A stretch of 64,000 bases of DNA from Collybiopsis luxurians FD-317 M1 (lineage: Eukaryota > Basidiomycota > Agaricomycetes > Agaricales > Omphalotaceae), in contig KN834837.1 of assembly GCA_000827265.1 (NCBI GenBank), positions 97,980 through 161,979 on the forward strand. The letters run 5' to 3'. Under the pieces are notes generated by a model. That model saw only the letters and a list, made by a program, of their open reading frames with translations, was not told where the DNA came from and did no database searches. A program made the position numbers and the translations under genes. Shown piece by piece: positions 23,101 through 35,205 of this stretch (the first letter of the stretch is position 1; each line of letters begins with the position of its first letter).

Positions 23101-25040
23101 GATACTGTATCTGAACCTGCTATAGCCATCACTAAATTGTCCTGCTCTGATTGCTGCTTGTTACTCGATGCTGTCTCCTTACCCTATTGTACCTTAGCAA
23201 CATTATGCTCACTCTACCTAGTACTTTGCTCATGGAAATCCTGTAAAGTTTTGCATTATTCTTGAACAAATGAACTACATTCATATAAAATCTTCATAGC
23301 ACAGTATGTTTTCATTGTCAATGTCCACTGAATTGTCATGGTCTGCCAGTGGCCCCATTGACTATATCAGCCTTTTGAATCCACGACTTTGTCACCTCAT
23401 ATTCCTCTAATGAAAGAATAGTCTGACCAATGGATACTAATGAAAGTGCGCAGCAGTACTAGCGTGGGTCTCTATGCTATGAATCATGTTTTCTTTTCTA
23501 AATTTGTCTTGAAGGAAACAATGGGTAGTCCCCACTTCAAAACAAATACGTACTGCATGTTCATCTTGGTCTTATGCACTTCAAACTCAAATGAATTTCC
23601 AAAATAATATGAGTTTACAGGCCAGAATCAAAGACGAGGGCCACAAACAGTATGTATTTTCGCATGGGATTCATTGTGACTTGAAACAGTCAACTTGAAA
23701 CAGTTAACACAGGCTTGAAATTTCTTCCTCTCCTATTCCTGCTTCTGTCCACAGCATCCTGACTAATCACAACATCATTATGCAATAACAGGTCACCGGC
23801 ATGAACCCTGCAACTCGATAGTCTCAATTTTCTCAGAGCGATGGCGTATTTTCAGGTATTCGTCTACTATACTTGTACTAGTTGCATGACAATGACATTT
23901 TGTAGGATTTTCAGCCCAATATTTCATGGGAATTCCCAATATCACTGCAAGTAGCTCTGGCAGTGGATCTGCTCTGACAGCTGCGCACATTTCAGGAGCT
24001 GCTGTGCACTCTGTTACAGACATGGACTACCTTGCAGACGCTGATGCAAAAGCAGCCAGTGATGCTCGAGCCGCAAGGTGTTATTGACAACTTGTGGTTG
24101 CCAAGTGTGGGTATTGCTGCGGCGTGCACCTGACTGTCCAACTATCCATGTTCAACCAGATGCGCAAGCTGCAAGAGGACCCGCGTGTACTCTCCTCCTC
24201 ATTCGGACTAGTATCAATTTGGATGAAGCACTTGTGAAATGCTCCTAGGCTCCTCATATCATCAGCGTGGGTATCTGTTAATTCCACACCACAATTTTTC
24301 TTTCAACATGATTCGTGTCATCTGTGTCTTCATCCACCTTTCCAACCAAGTCCTCCCTCCTTCTACTTTGCCCTTCAAGGATGACGTTGCCTTTCACCTG
24401 TCTATTCACTGGCACATTGACACTTCAAGCACCTCAGGCTCCCACTACATGTAGCAGATGATTTGGTCAATGATCAGCAGGTTGGTGCCGGACATTGGCA
24501 CAGAAAATGGGGTAGAGGATGATGCGAGGAATTTACAAAGAAGCGGATAGGGAGGAAGACTATATACAATGTAGTCTTCATGTTCAATAGCATGCGTGGT
24601 GCTATACCAGCCTCAAGTGCTTCCTCTTACCTATCAACACTTGTAATTGACGTCGGAGTTTGTATGCTCCATGGATGGAGCTTCCCTGTTTGAACCTACG
24701 AACTATAGGTGCAAATCAGCTGTTGAATTTTGTATTCATACTGACAAGGACTTGTTCTAGCTTTTCCTATCTTTCTTGCTCAATGTTAACTGCCATTCAC
24801 CCACTCCTCTTCAGTCAACTCTTCTGTGCAGATTCAAGTAGGAAAAAATGGGGGTGACTCTACCAAACGCCATGTGGAGGAGGAAGACACACTCTCGAAC
24901 ATATATGAAGCAGTACGCAGAGTACTGCTTCATTCTTTTTATTGGCAATGGGAGTCTCATTCATGGTTCGAATGTGTGAGCTGAAGGTACGAACCATAAT
25001 TGAATAGTTGGATTCATTCTGACTCGATTCCTTATAGCAA
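23101..25040. other. Degenerate coding-like DNA, unassigned
   Basis: Short frames and coding-like stretches (for example 23930-24080 and 24380-24560 on +) are interrupted by stops. No family was recognised. The sequence is CpG-poor and lies inside the 10.6-kb element. Confidence 0.35.
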
Positions 25041-25179
25041 GGGCATTGGAGCTCTTAGTGGAGAAGGAGCATTGGGCCCTTGCCATTCTCTCGTTCAAGG
25101 ATCAACCCAGTTTTAATGGTCATTTATGTTCCTTCTCACATTCCCTCTCACTCACGAGCAAGCCTTTCCCTGGACAGAA

Positions 25180-25385
25180 CTCGTCGTACAAAAAGACCAA
25201 GGAAGCTGTTGCCCTGCTCAAGGGTCTTCATGCTTATCAGGACACCGTGAAAGTGTCCAGTTCTCACAAACTCCATGCAGGAAAGGGTAAACTGAGGAAC
25301 TGCCGACACTGTCAACACCATGGTCATCTCTTTGTTTACAACAAGCACAACAGTATTGTCAACACCTTCCGCTGGACCAACCACT
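25180..25385 (+). pseudogene. Fragment of ribosomal protein L4 (eL4/uL4)
   Basis: The frame reads YKKTKEAVALLKGLHAY, VKVSSSHKLHAGKGKLRN and then CRHCQHHGHLFVYNKHNSIV. This matches the conserved eukaryotic RPL4 region with the lysine-rich AGKGKLRNRRHRQRRGP segment. Arginines in that segment are replaced by Cys or His, as expected from C-to-T or G-to-A at CGN codons. Only this central part is present and no intron is evident, so it looks like a captured or retrotransposed fragment. The functional gene must be elsewhere. Confidence 0.7.
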
Positions 25386-25545
25386 GCCCCTGCTTTTCCT
25401 TCTTGCAGAAGGAACAACCTCCACTTTACTATCTATTGTGCTGTCCTTGTCTCCACTTTCAATGGTCAATGTCCAGCTTGAAGTCCCGCCTGGCAAGAAC
25501 CCAAGGGCTTTAACACAATCCTACGCACATAGAAGTTAGCACCCA

Positions 25546-26590
25546 TCACTCTGTTTCACTGTCATACAATCTTGCTTGTAATTCCAGTTCCTCTAATAAT
25601 TCACTAAGTCCAATTGGATCATCAACTGTCCAAGTATGACCAGAAGTATTAGTACTAGATGCCTTCTGCAACTGTGCTCTAGCCAACTTCCCCCACACAC
25701 TTGCACACAATGTTTCATCAATTGTCCTCAACACCATCTGTACAATCTCTCTATTTGCAATCTTATTCTTGTCAACTAGACCACAGATATAAGGACCCAT
25801 TTCTCTTTTTAAGTCCAGAATCCTGTCTAAGTCTGAGACTCTAACATGCCTATAACTCTTTAGCATCTCTTCCAAGCCTTTGATAGACACCACCTCTGTA
25901 TGATCATAACTTGCCAGAACATTTTTCCGGTAAGTCTCATAATTGTGGGTGCTCTCACTGCCTGTTATAGCTTTCCATGTCCTTTTTACTGCAATGGGAA
26001 GGTATCTCCACAAAGCCTCTTTCTTTGCATCATCATCACTAATCCCATAATCTGAGACTAATCCTTCAACCTCCTCAATATAATCCTGTACACCACTGCC
26101 AGTCACATACTCAGGGAACTTAGGACCTTTTCCAGATCCCTTGAGTGGCAACTTTGACAATGGGTTGGTAGACATATTGCTGGAGTTCAATTGGGTAATA
26201 TGGAGAGCTCTAGAGTTTTCAAGTCTGAATAACTTGTTGAGTCCTGAATAGTCTATTGACTGGTTTCTCAAATGAGAAGAATGTGAAACAACTCTGGGCT
26301 GACTAGGCCTAGGAAACAAACTTGTTGATGCTTCTCCTTGTGCAAAGAGTAGCTCCTCTAAGTTATTTCCTGCTGACACTTGTCTCTGAACTGCAACACC
26401 ACTCTGTCCTGAAGATGCACTAGTTCCAAATGCAATATTATTTGCAGTAGGACTTGTAACAACTTCTGGATTTCTTTTCTGATACTCTCTGGCTCGCTTT
26501 TCAGCAATTTTCTGAGCAGCAAGTGCTTGTCGCTCTTCAAAACTCTGAGTAGCTTTTTGGGTGGCAAGTCTGGGACTTCGCCGAATTTTT
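25546..26590 (-). pseudogene. Gypsy-type gag relic
   Basis: A 277-codon minus-strand frame (25546-26379) extends in phase without stops up to about 26590, with SPRLATQKATQSFEERQALA upstream. The core GKGPKFPEYVTGSGVQDYIE followed by EVEGLVSDYGISDDDAKKEA resembles gag capsids of basidiomycete Ty3/Gypsy elements. No good ATG, protease or reverse transcriptase is attached. The downstream side ends next to the RPL4 fragment, so pol is lost. Confidence 0.6.
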
Positions 26591-27525
26591 GTAAAGTAAA
26601 AGAAAGAAGTTTTTTGAAAGTTGTGGTCTTAAACAGACCTTTTTGAAGCTAAGATAAGGTAAAATTCAACTGTGCCCCCTCGTGGTGGGCTCCAGATGAT
26701 GTGGTGGGTGCGGTGAGATGGAAAACAAACACCAAGAACACCCAAGAACACTAAGTTCAAAGGGGCTTTTAGCAGTTGAAGTTTAAAAGGGGGTTGGAGT
26801 AGTAGTAGTGTTGTTAGAGTGCACAAGTTTAAGTTCAATCAAAATCCAAATTGTAATGTCAAAACCAAAATACCAAGTTCAAACACAATAATCAGGTTTA
26901 ACAAAAACACCAAACACAAAACAGAACACAGAACACCACTCTTTGACTTTAACTCTGCACTGAAGTTCTAGACTGATTCCAAACCAGATCGAATGCCTGA
27001 TAAAGAGGGGGGCATCAGAACCTGCCTCTCCTTCCCATTTCCTGTCTACTTATATACTAAAATCCCTTCCCCATATAGTATTTCTGTGCAATATTAAAAC
27101 TGATCCCCGCGACTATATAACCTTTTCTACCTGGGTCCCCTTCATGAGTAATGATTTATATTGCCAACTTCGGCCATCTTGTCATGTCAAATAGCCAAAT
27201 TAATGACAGCTAAAATGCTGTTTCGCCGTGACAGGTCTAGACCTGGTAAAATGGGTAAATAGCCCATATGAATAATACACTTGTCTGACACTGTCTTGGC
27301 CATTCTTGGGCACTCCTGACCATTGTGGCACCATGGACATAAGACCCTGCACACTGTCACTGATCCATTCTCATGCAAGTCTAGTCAGATACACTTGGAA
27401 AAACACTAAGTCCCTTTGACTTGGCTAGTATAGAATCAAACTAAGGGATTCTATAATCACTGTACTGAGAGTATAACTCTGCTCACTGCCAGACTACAAG
27501 GTGAATCTGTACATTTTATAGACTT
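26591..27525. other. Possible LTR/leader of the gag relic
   Basis: The stretch lies directly upstream (minus sense) of the gag relic and has no coding signal. It would be the place for an LTR and primer-binding site, but no second LTR copy exists in the window, so the boundaries cannot be set. Confidence 0.3.
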
Positions 27526-27529
27526 GTAG

Positions 27530-29390
27530 TTGTCTCTGATGAGGAGCCAAGCTCGGAAAAGTATATGGTATGACAGCAGTCATATCACTATGGTCAAAGG
27601 TAAAAGCAAGAGAAAGAGGTCTGACTCCAACAATGAAGGCCTCCCAGCAAAGAAAGTCTCAATGACCTCCAGAAGCTCCTCTCATTGTTCCTCTAGAGAA
27701 TCATCGAACATGGTGAATGACATGATTTCAAAAATCAAAAGTGGCGGAGCCTCTAGGATATCCACAAAGCATATTCTGGATGGAATTGGGTCCACTGTGA
27801 GCTCCGGCACAAGGTCGAAAGTGCGAAACACCAATTCTGACTTGAACTCAGCCAGAGCAGAAGCAGTCAAAGATTTTCGGAGAACGTCTAAGGTGAAAGG
27901 TTTCCTCATGTCATTTTGATAGCGTTCTTACAACTATTTAGGCTGGGAATGAACTAGTGAAGATTGGGAGTTTGTATCTTTTTCCAGTTGGCACTGACAG
28001 AAAGGTAACTATTACAGTCAAGGTGTGATGTTTATGAACTGATTACTGGCTCTAGGGAGGGAAATATGTTCCTCGGAAGCCAGTAAATTTGAATTTGAAT
28101 GGTGTATATGACCTTATTGTGCGCGGGCTAGCTATTGTTGCCAACGAAAGACAATCTCTAGCCATTGACCCTAACTGGACCAGTGACCAGGTTGAACGAT
28201 AGGCCGCCGACACTCTTCCCCTGCCTTTCCGTTTTTTGGCTCAACGTGCAAGGTTGCGTATAGATTCTAATCCCGATTACCCCAAGTTAGATCGTAAAAC
28301 TGGCCACTCTGTCTTACCAGCCTGGTTCGTCTGTATCAAATAGCAAAGGAGAATCATTTGCTTGACTGGCTCAACTCATCTCTACCCTGATGGAAAGACC
28401 TTGGTAGAATGTGCAGTTCCACAACGTGGGTTGAGATCCAACATTCAGGATTGAAAGTTGTATCTCAGTAGGCACTTGAGTCATGTTATTGACCAAAATT
28501 CCCTACTCACCTCAATCCCAAAGTTGCGCAGGTGTCTATCCCGTCCCAATAACTTACTGCTTTCCAGGCCGCTGTAGCATTAGCTGAGTCGCAGAGAATT
28601 TCTTTGTTACTTGCATTGGCTCAAGTTGAGAATGAAGACATCCAAGTAGACAGGAAAGGTAAAGGCAAGGCAAAAAAGACGGCAGCTGAGGAAGACAAGG
28701 ATTCTGCATCTGATGAAGAGGAGGAGGAAGGAGCAGAGGGTGATGATAGTCCTGGCCTAGATTCATCACCGTGTTCACCTCAAAGTTGCGCTTCTTGATT
28801 CCTGATATAATGTACTCATTAACACAATCATAGAGCTTCGAAGACTTAAAAGAAGTTGAAACTCTGACCCCCTTGAGGCAGATGAAGAGGAAGATAATTC
28901 GGACTTGGAAGATGTCTTGCTTGCAAAGAGAAAGCTGACACAGAAGCGCCGTAAGATTCCCTTTGTCCTGATTTGCTTTGGATCTGACAATTTCCCAGCC
29001 CGCTTAGCTATTGAAACTGATGAGGAACCCGATGAAGGTGACACAGATGAGTCAGATGATAGACAAGGCACCTCCTTTCCAGTCCGCTTATCTGGTTCTG
29101 AAGACGAACATCCACTGTTTCAGGACTGTAAGTGCTTTTCTTTTCTTTATCCTTGATTTGTGCCTATATCTCCTAGTAGATGCCCAGTCTGACTCGAATG
29201 ATTCTTCATTAGCGGCACAGGATAAAGTCTGGACAGGTATCTTTCCGTCCATCGTGTCAGTGTCATCTCAAGCTTTAGGTTTCTTGAGCTTCATCCTCGA
29301 GAACTCGTTTTCCTTTTTTGAACTGGGAGCCCCTTATTCTCCTGAAACCCTTGACAAACTTGACCCATGGTGGCTAGGTTAGTGTCTTTA
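27530..29390 (+). pseudogene. Unknown TE-associated gene relic
   Basis: A basic N-terminal region (KGKSKRKRSDSN..) is followed by coding-like pieces such as GGKYVPRKPVNLNLNGVYDL, FRFLAQRARLRIDSNPDYPK and RIICLTGSTHLYPDGKTLVE, then an acidic Asp/Glu-rich part near 28690-28750. In-frame stops separate the pieces. I recognise the style of a gene that recurs with basidiomycete transposons but cannot name its function. Confidence 0.35.
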
Positions 29391-30119
29391 TGGTACTGGT
29401 TGTTTTTTCCTTCCTTTTGCACATTCAATATCTACTCGTATACCATATCTTTTCCATTCCTTTGTTGGTCGGAGAACCTTCAATGGTAGTACCTAGTTAC
29501 CAGGCTCATCACTCTTTTTATTAAGCTCCCTTTCTTAATAAATATACCCTCGAAATGCTGCACATTGCTAGTCAGTACCAGGCTGGTCGTTCTTCTATAA
29601 AGCTCCCTTTCTTAATAACTATACCCTCGAAATGCTGCACATTGCTACACCTACACTTATTACATCTCTACATTTACTACTACTTACCTACACTCGTTAC
29701 ATCTACGTCTACTACCAACAGCCAATACAAGTTGTTATGTTCCGCTTAAGCTTTGTTTCAGCTGGGAGCTTCTTAACAAAGAAAGTGAGATTCTGGACTT
29801 GGGCCCAGAGATTTTGAAAAGAAAAACCTAGGGCCCAAACTTCAAAAAAGCTAGGCCCAGTCGCTGAGTTTTGAGAAAACATTGGGCCCAGAAATTCAAA
29901 AAAGAAGGTTCTGGGGTTAATACAAAGGGCTGTCAAGTTATAATAGTTCAGGCCTATGACAGTTGTTGCAGTTTTTGAATCAAAGTTCGGGTTTTATTTT
30001 TTGTACAAATGGAGGAGGATATCTCTACCAGTCTAACAGTAAAAAACAATTAACAAATGATCTGCTTTTCAAGGGCTTGAAGATCTGTAAATTCCCATCC
30101 AGATGGAGATCAGGTTTCT

Positions 30120-32632
30120 TTAATGCTGGTTGGACCATGCCTCAAGAAACTTACGCAGTGCTAAATATTTTGAATAAAAGCGGTTCAATTGCAATGGACC
30201 TACTTTGAAATCAATCTAGGGCAGAGGGATTTGCATACAGATGTGTGTACACTCACCTACCATCATCCACAGATTCTTATCAGAGAGTGGACGGTACCAG
30301 TTCATTTCTCCTTCTTCATTAACCCCATGAAAGCTTGGACACAAATCTGCAACTGCGTCTCCGCATATTTTACGGATAGAATTGCGCATATCACCGAATC
30401 TGTACAAACAGGCCAACCGAGAAGGTATTCAGTATTCCAAATTCAATCCTAGGGGTAATGGAGTGAGTACCCTGTTGCATAAATGACTACATCCGCCGAC
30501 ACCCTGCTACCATCCTCAAATACAAGACCTTCTGAATCATATGCCTTAATTTGGGTACCATTTTTAAGCTTGATTTTTTTGTCAATAATGAACTGGCTTC
30601 CTCCATTATCTTTCTCATATAGTTTAAGACGAGGCTTAAAGTAAATAGCGAAGATACAATGGGCACAGAAAGCCAGATACCTACCAAGATAAAACCCCCC
30701 GAATCGCTCTTTTAGCTGAAGCAAAAGTCCTGCATCCTTAATGCCTTTGTTGAGTTGAAACCCAGCTTCTTCTAGTCTTTTGAGGTGCTCGCTAGAAAAA
30801 AAAAACTGTTAAAGATTAGAGTATGAATTTATCCCCAAAGCATACTTTTGACTGTCAAGCATAGCTTGAGTCGCACGTTGTGCCATTCCGCCCTCGAGTA
30901 AAAGATGAGGTATTGAGTGTGATAGCCGATCTGCGATTTCAATTGGAAGCCCTCCTTCAGTGTACAAGGCTATATTGGATCGAGTGAAGGTCAAGAGCAT
31001 TAAGCCAAAAATGCATCGATAAACTCTGAGCATACATACGGTCCATAAATTTCCATCCCAAATCGAGATTTGTAACAAAAGTTGAGCTTCTTTGGTACAT
31101 GGTAACATCTGAAGACAGGAATAAGATGTAGAACACTTTTCTAGGTCATCTAATCTTCGCACCAGCACCGTTTCTGACCAGATCCGAAGCAATATCATGA
31201 CCTTGAGAGCACCGATGAGATTATTCTGCCACAAAATCAAAAATCCTATTACCTGCAGTCCCTGCCCCAATAACAACAATCTTTTTTTCTTTATAATCAG
31301 CAGCTTGTTTGTAATCTACTGAATGCAAAACTATTCCATGAAAATATTCCTGGAGTAGAGGAGTGGTTGGTTCCAGACTCATCATAGCAATACTTAACTG
31401 ACAAGGTTGGGGATTTGGGGCATATTGGGTGTACCATCTCCAAATCCAGTAGCAATAACTAGGAGGGTTTCCGTTGGATTGGAATACAAAAATGAAATCT
31501 TTCAACTGACCCAGTTGATTTACTTTGAATATGCGCTCACTTCCATCACTTTTCTTCACGTGAACATTCCATTTTTTGTCAGAATCCAGCGTTGCCCCGA
31601 GTACCATTGAGGAAAGCCATATATTCAAGTCCAATATTCTTGCATAATTTTCAAGCCAGTCAGCCATCTGAGTTACGGGAAGTTAGTGTGAATATCCTTT
31701 AAATCAGTGACATTATAAGGAAGGAACTCCACCTTCAATGACGGAGTGTATTTCGGCCATGTTGGAGGAAACCTATAACAAGTTAACTAAATATTGAGTG
31801 GGCACACACATGCATCACTTGCGGAATATAGGCCATATGGTCATTCCCTGATAAAATTTTACATCAGTAATTAACCAAGCTAATCAATAAAAGAGAACAT
31901 GTGCTCACAGACAGGGGAATGAAGAGATAACGAGTCATACCGTTTGCGCCATGTATCCCCAACCCGAGCATGTTTCTCTATCATTAATGCCGGAATGTCA
32001 AGGAATTTAAGACGCGCAGCAAGCTGAAGACCACTCTGTCCTGCCCCCACAATAAGGACTGCCGGATCGCGGTCTTTGAATTCAATTTCATTCTCGCGTT
32101 CCTCTCTCCACTGACCCCCTGTCAGCTGTCGGCAGTCACGGGTTGCTCCGGCCTTTTCCGGATACGCTTTCAGAGACTCGAGCATTGTGAACATTGTGTA
32201 CGCCTTCCATGGACCTTGCGCGGTGGGAATAAGTCGAAAAACACCAGAACACACTCCAAAGGTGGTTTCAAATTCAAACGTTGCAACAATCCAAGCCAGA
32301 TCAGGATAGGGTTTTTGTAATTGAACGAAATCCCCGAGTTTGAAACCGGTCATTTTGAGAGATGGCAGACGCGCTGCCAGAAATTTACTAATCCTGGCAC
32401 ATCCATCAAAAGTTCGCATGTCCCAGGTCATGGACAGCATGTCACGCCACAAGGCATCATCACAGAATAGACCTATAATGCCCTCGGTGTTTCCACCAGA
32501 GACAAAAGAAAGAAAAGCCTGAAACCAGTTTTTTGTCACCTGTAGCTCATCAATGTCTCCAAGATGTTCAACACCGAGCTTATTGAGAGTAGGAATTCGG
32601 GATTGCCAGTTGGATGATTTGGAAGTGTTCAT
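30120..32632 (-). CDS. FMO-like FAD/NAD(P)H monooxygenase with N-terminal NTF2-like domain
   Basis: These enzymes use FAD and NADPH to oxygenate small molecules. The start is the ATG at 32632; exon 1 runs to 31909 (241 codons) and includes an NTF2-like region (ALWRDMLSMTWDMRTFDGCA) and the FAD Rossmann motif VLIVGAGQSGLQLAARLK, then RVGDTWRKRYDSLSLHSPV. Exon 2 (31847-31823) and exon 3 (31772-31733) give the conserved NDHMAYIP..FPPTWPKYTP; the intron between them uses a GCAAGT donor. Later exons carry ATGFGDG.PNMP, the NADPH motif VVIGAGTA-GHDIASD, VVIYATGYS and a tail GPLQLNRFYSKYLALR, ending at TAA 30120. No frame break was found. Ustiloxin-type RiPP clusters contain FMOs, but this family is also common in other settings. 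Confidence 0.8.
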
Positions 32633-32981
32633 GCTGGTTAGAAAATGAGGACCCTTGAAAATTTTCTGTTGCCTCCAATATTTTATTATAAATAGTGTGG
32701 AACATACAGATGGATGTCATGACTCATTGATCAGCAGTCATTTACGAATGGTGGCCTCGCAGGAGTGTGAAGAATTCCGCTTGGTGGAATGCGTTGCCGA
32801 AACAGAAATTCAGTTGACTGGCTGTATTTCGATTGCTCAGTCATTGATTCCGCCGAGCAGAATTGTTCCAATTTTGATCATCAATAGAACGATGTATCAG
32901 CATATCCGCCGACACATCGTCCACATGGTAAGAATAACTGACACTGTATCTGTATAGGGAAAGGAAATAGCTCTGGCCGGC

Positions 32982-32989
32982 TATAAATA
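32982..32989 (+). promoter_or_regulatory. TATA-like box upstream of a possible secreted-peptide exon
   Basis: TATAAATA lies about 125 bp before the ATG at 33113 in the divergent promoter region shared with the FMO-like gene. The evidence is the motif only. Confidence 0.3.
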
Positions 32990-33112
32990 GCTTCCAAATC
33001 ACCTGTGGATCTCAAAGTCCGAGGGTTGATGTTATCGATTGAGTCTCATGTAACCATTTATGGATCATCGGAAAGAGTCGTGATTCTGAGCAACTGCCAT
33101 TGAGAAGAACTG

Positions 33113-33312
33113 ATGACTGCCTTTCTGGAAGTCATTTGTTGCGTGGCTATATCAGCAATGCTTGCCGGTATGTGAACGAATGAAGGCCTTGCTCGATTAG
33201 GACTAATTAATTGATGGCAACAATCGAGCAGCCCCTACATGACTACTATAATTTTACTCTTCACATGTGCATAGCCTGGAGGCAAGACAGCCAAATTTAT
33301 GCAAGAAATTAG
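33113..33312 (+). CDS. Possible short secreted peptide or orphan signal-peptide exon
   Basis: The ATG at 33113 opens MTAFLEVICCVAISAMLA, a good signal-peptide pattern, followed by G and a GTATGT donor at 33168. This is the same phase-1 donor as exon 1 of the precursor gene at 4968. The best next acceptor (..CATAG at 33271-33274) gives only 12 more residues before TAG. DNA to the right changes to CpG-poor, TE-like sequence, so the gene may be cut off. It is either a tiny secreted peptide or the surviving first exon of a lost gene. Confidence 0.3.
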
Positions 33313-35200
33313 GGTTCAAAGGTCCAGTCCAGTTCGGCTTTTTACCCTCATTTTGGATGAAGTATGAACAGAGCCGGTTGAAAAAACTCTTTATTTCACT
33401 TCAACCATCAACTGCAAGCCGTTCAAGCACTAAACGAGTTCAGTTTACATCAGTTTACAAGCAGTTTAATATATATCTTCACAAAGCTCTCTCTATCTCA
33501 AAGGGGGATTTTGTCCTCAAGAGAAAGCAGATATAGCTTTATTGTGCTTGAGATCCTTCAAGGCACCATCAGAGACTCCAACCTCAACAAATTGGAGGTG
33601 AGGAATATTAAAGGAAGGAGGCCCTTAGAAATGGAAACACCACTCAATCAGCAAATTCAATCCAGAGGCCATCTTTTAGTTGGATTCTCCTAAGTTTATT
33701 GGGCAAACAATTATTTTTAAAAATTTGCTCACCTGCCATCAACCATGATTCAGATTGGAATGCTTATGCCCAGATGCTTTAGAACAATTTTCAGAGTGTG
33801 TGCAAAGTAACTTTTTCCCCATGCTTGACAGAGTCTCGGCAAAATGTAACTCCCATTAAAGCTTATTTTCAACTGATTTAAAATGATTTTTGTTATTGTC
33901 AAAGCCTCTACATCGGGGTCACACAAAATATCCGATTTGAGTCAGCCACTGGACAAGTTAAAGTCAGCAATATGAGATAAAACCTAGCTCAAGAAAATAC
34001 CCATGGTGACAAGATAAACATCACTTTGTCCTGACTTGGTATAATAATCTTCAATAACTTTATTGATCGACAGTCTCTATTGTTTTTGTATTGTTAATGG
34101 AGTCCAAGCTCTTGGCTAAGGGCTTTCAAAGATCAAGCCCGAGCCTTGAGCTTCTCAAGCCCTGGCATAGGGTCAGGCTTTCTAGGGCTGGGTCGGGCTT
34201 TAGGGCTCGAGCCTGACGCTCCCCATTACTAATCACAGTCAAGGTAAGGAATTGCATTAAAATGAAATTGCACAGTACAAACTTGAAATACAAATGTAGC
34301 TACAGTGTATCAAGATACATTGTTTTTACTTACAGTGACACCAAACACCCTACAAAAGAACTTACAAAAAAAGAAATTGGTGGTAAGCTAAGTGTTTTTG
34401 ATGTTTTTGACTCAGTGTGTTTAGATATGGATAGGACAACTTAGAATCATTGGGTCAGCAGCAGTCTTGGAAATAGAAAACTCTGAACTCACTCAGTTAC
34501 TCACAATTTATTTGGGGTCCATATATATCACATTTAGCAGTGACAAATAACTTGTTAAATGTGTTGAAAGCAAGTTTTAATGAGAATTACATTTTGCTGA
34601 GATTCGGCAAGTTAACTGTCAAGTGTGGGAAAAAAAAAGTTAGACAAAGTAATTGAAGTAACTTTGTTAATACCTGGAAATACAGACCGTGCATATGTAT
34701 AATCAACTGGAGCATATGGAGCTCCTTCTTTATGATGAAGAGGGCCTTCACATGCGGAGATGGGATTGTTCAGTTCTCTTCAGATAGTGTCAACGGTGAA
34801 AATGACAGAATGATGATTGATGAATACTTGGGTTATGGTATTTGACTATTTTGCTGAACATGTCTCTGCTTTACGACCTTCGTATATAACGCTGAACATG
34901 ATAACAGGTCCCTCACTATCTTATGCATACAGGATGTTGCAGCTTTGATTACAACATTAAAGTGAAAAACTCTGTTCCAGGAATCTACTCCTGTTCTCCA
35001 AGCTTATATATGAATAACAATGCAGCGTATTTTGATGAAGAGTTCCTCTGTTGGTATATATCTACATCATGTAACCAAGCCATATCAAATACCTACAGTT
35101 TTTATAATTGAGGGTGGACTTTCATGAACTACATCAAAGATTTTCAATTCCTCCTTAATTCTTGCAGCATTTATCCAGTATCCAGATAGGTCATCTCAGT
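33313..35200. other. TE-like intergenic DNA
   Basis: No gene is seen. At 34125-34225 there are repeated GGGCTTT / GAGCCC / CAGGCTTT words typical of transposon subterminal repeats. Short frames (34262-34444, 34923-35111) have no recognisable motif. Confidence 0.35.
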
Positions 35201-35205
35201 CCCAA

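Larger units (their letters stand above)
19379..30021. mobile_element. 10.6-kb TIR element of unclassified type
   Basis: The two ends are inverted repeats. The left end reads TATCCTCCCCCATTTGTACA, and the reversed right end reads TATCCTCCTCCATTTGTACA. The match continues for roughly 30 more bases (AAAAC..GAACTTT.ATTCAAAA). Both ends then carry GGGCCC-containing subterminal repeats (19460-19560 and 29795-29905). Inside are an integrase-core gene, a BTB-like relic, an RPL4 fragment, a Gypsy gag relic and an unknown relic, all broken. The right end lies 99 bp from the FMO stop codon. No clear target duplication was identified. It may be one large element with nested insertions. Confidence 0.6.
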
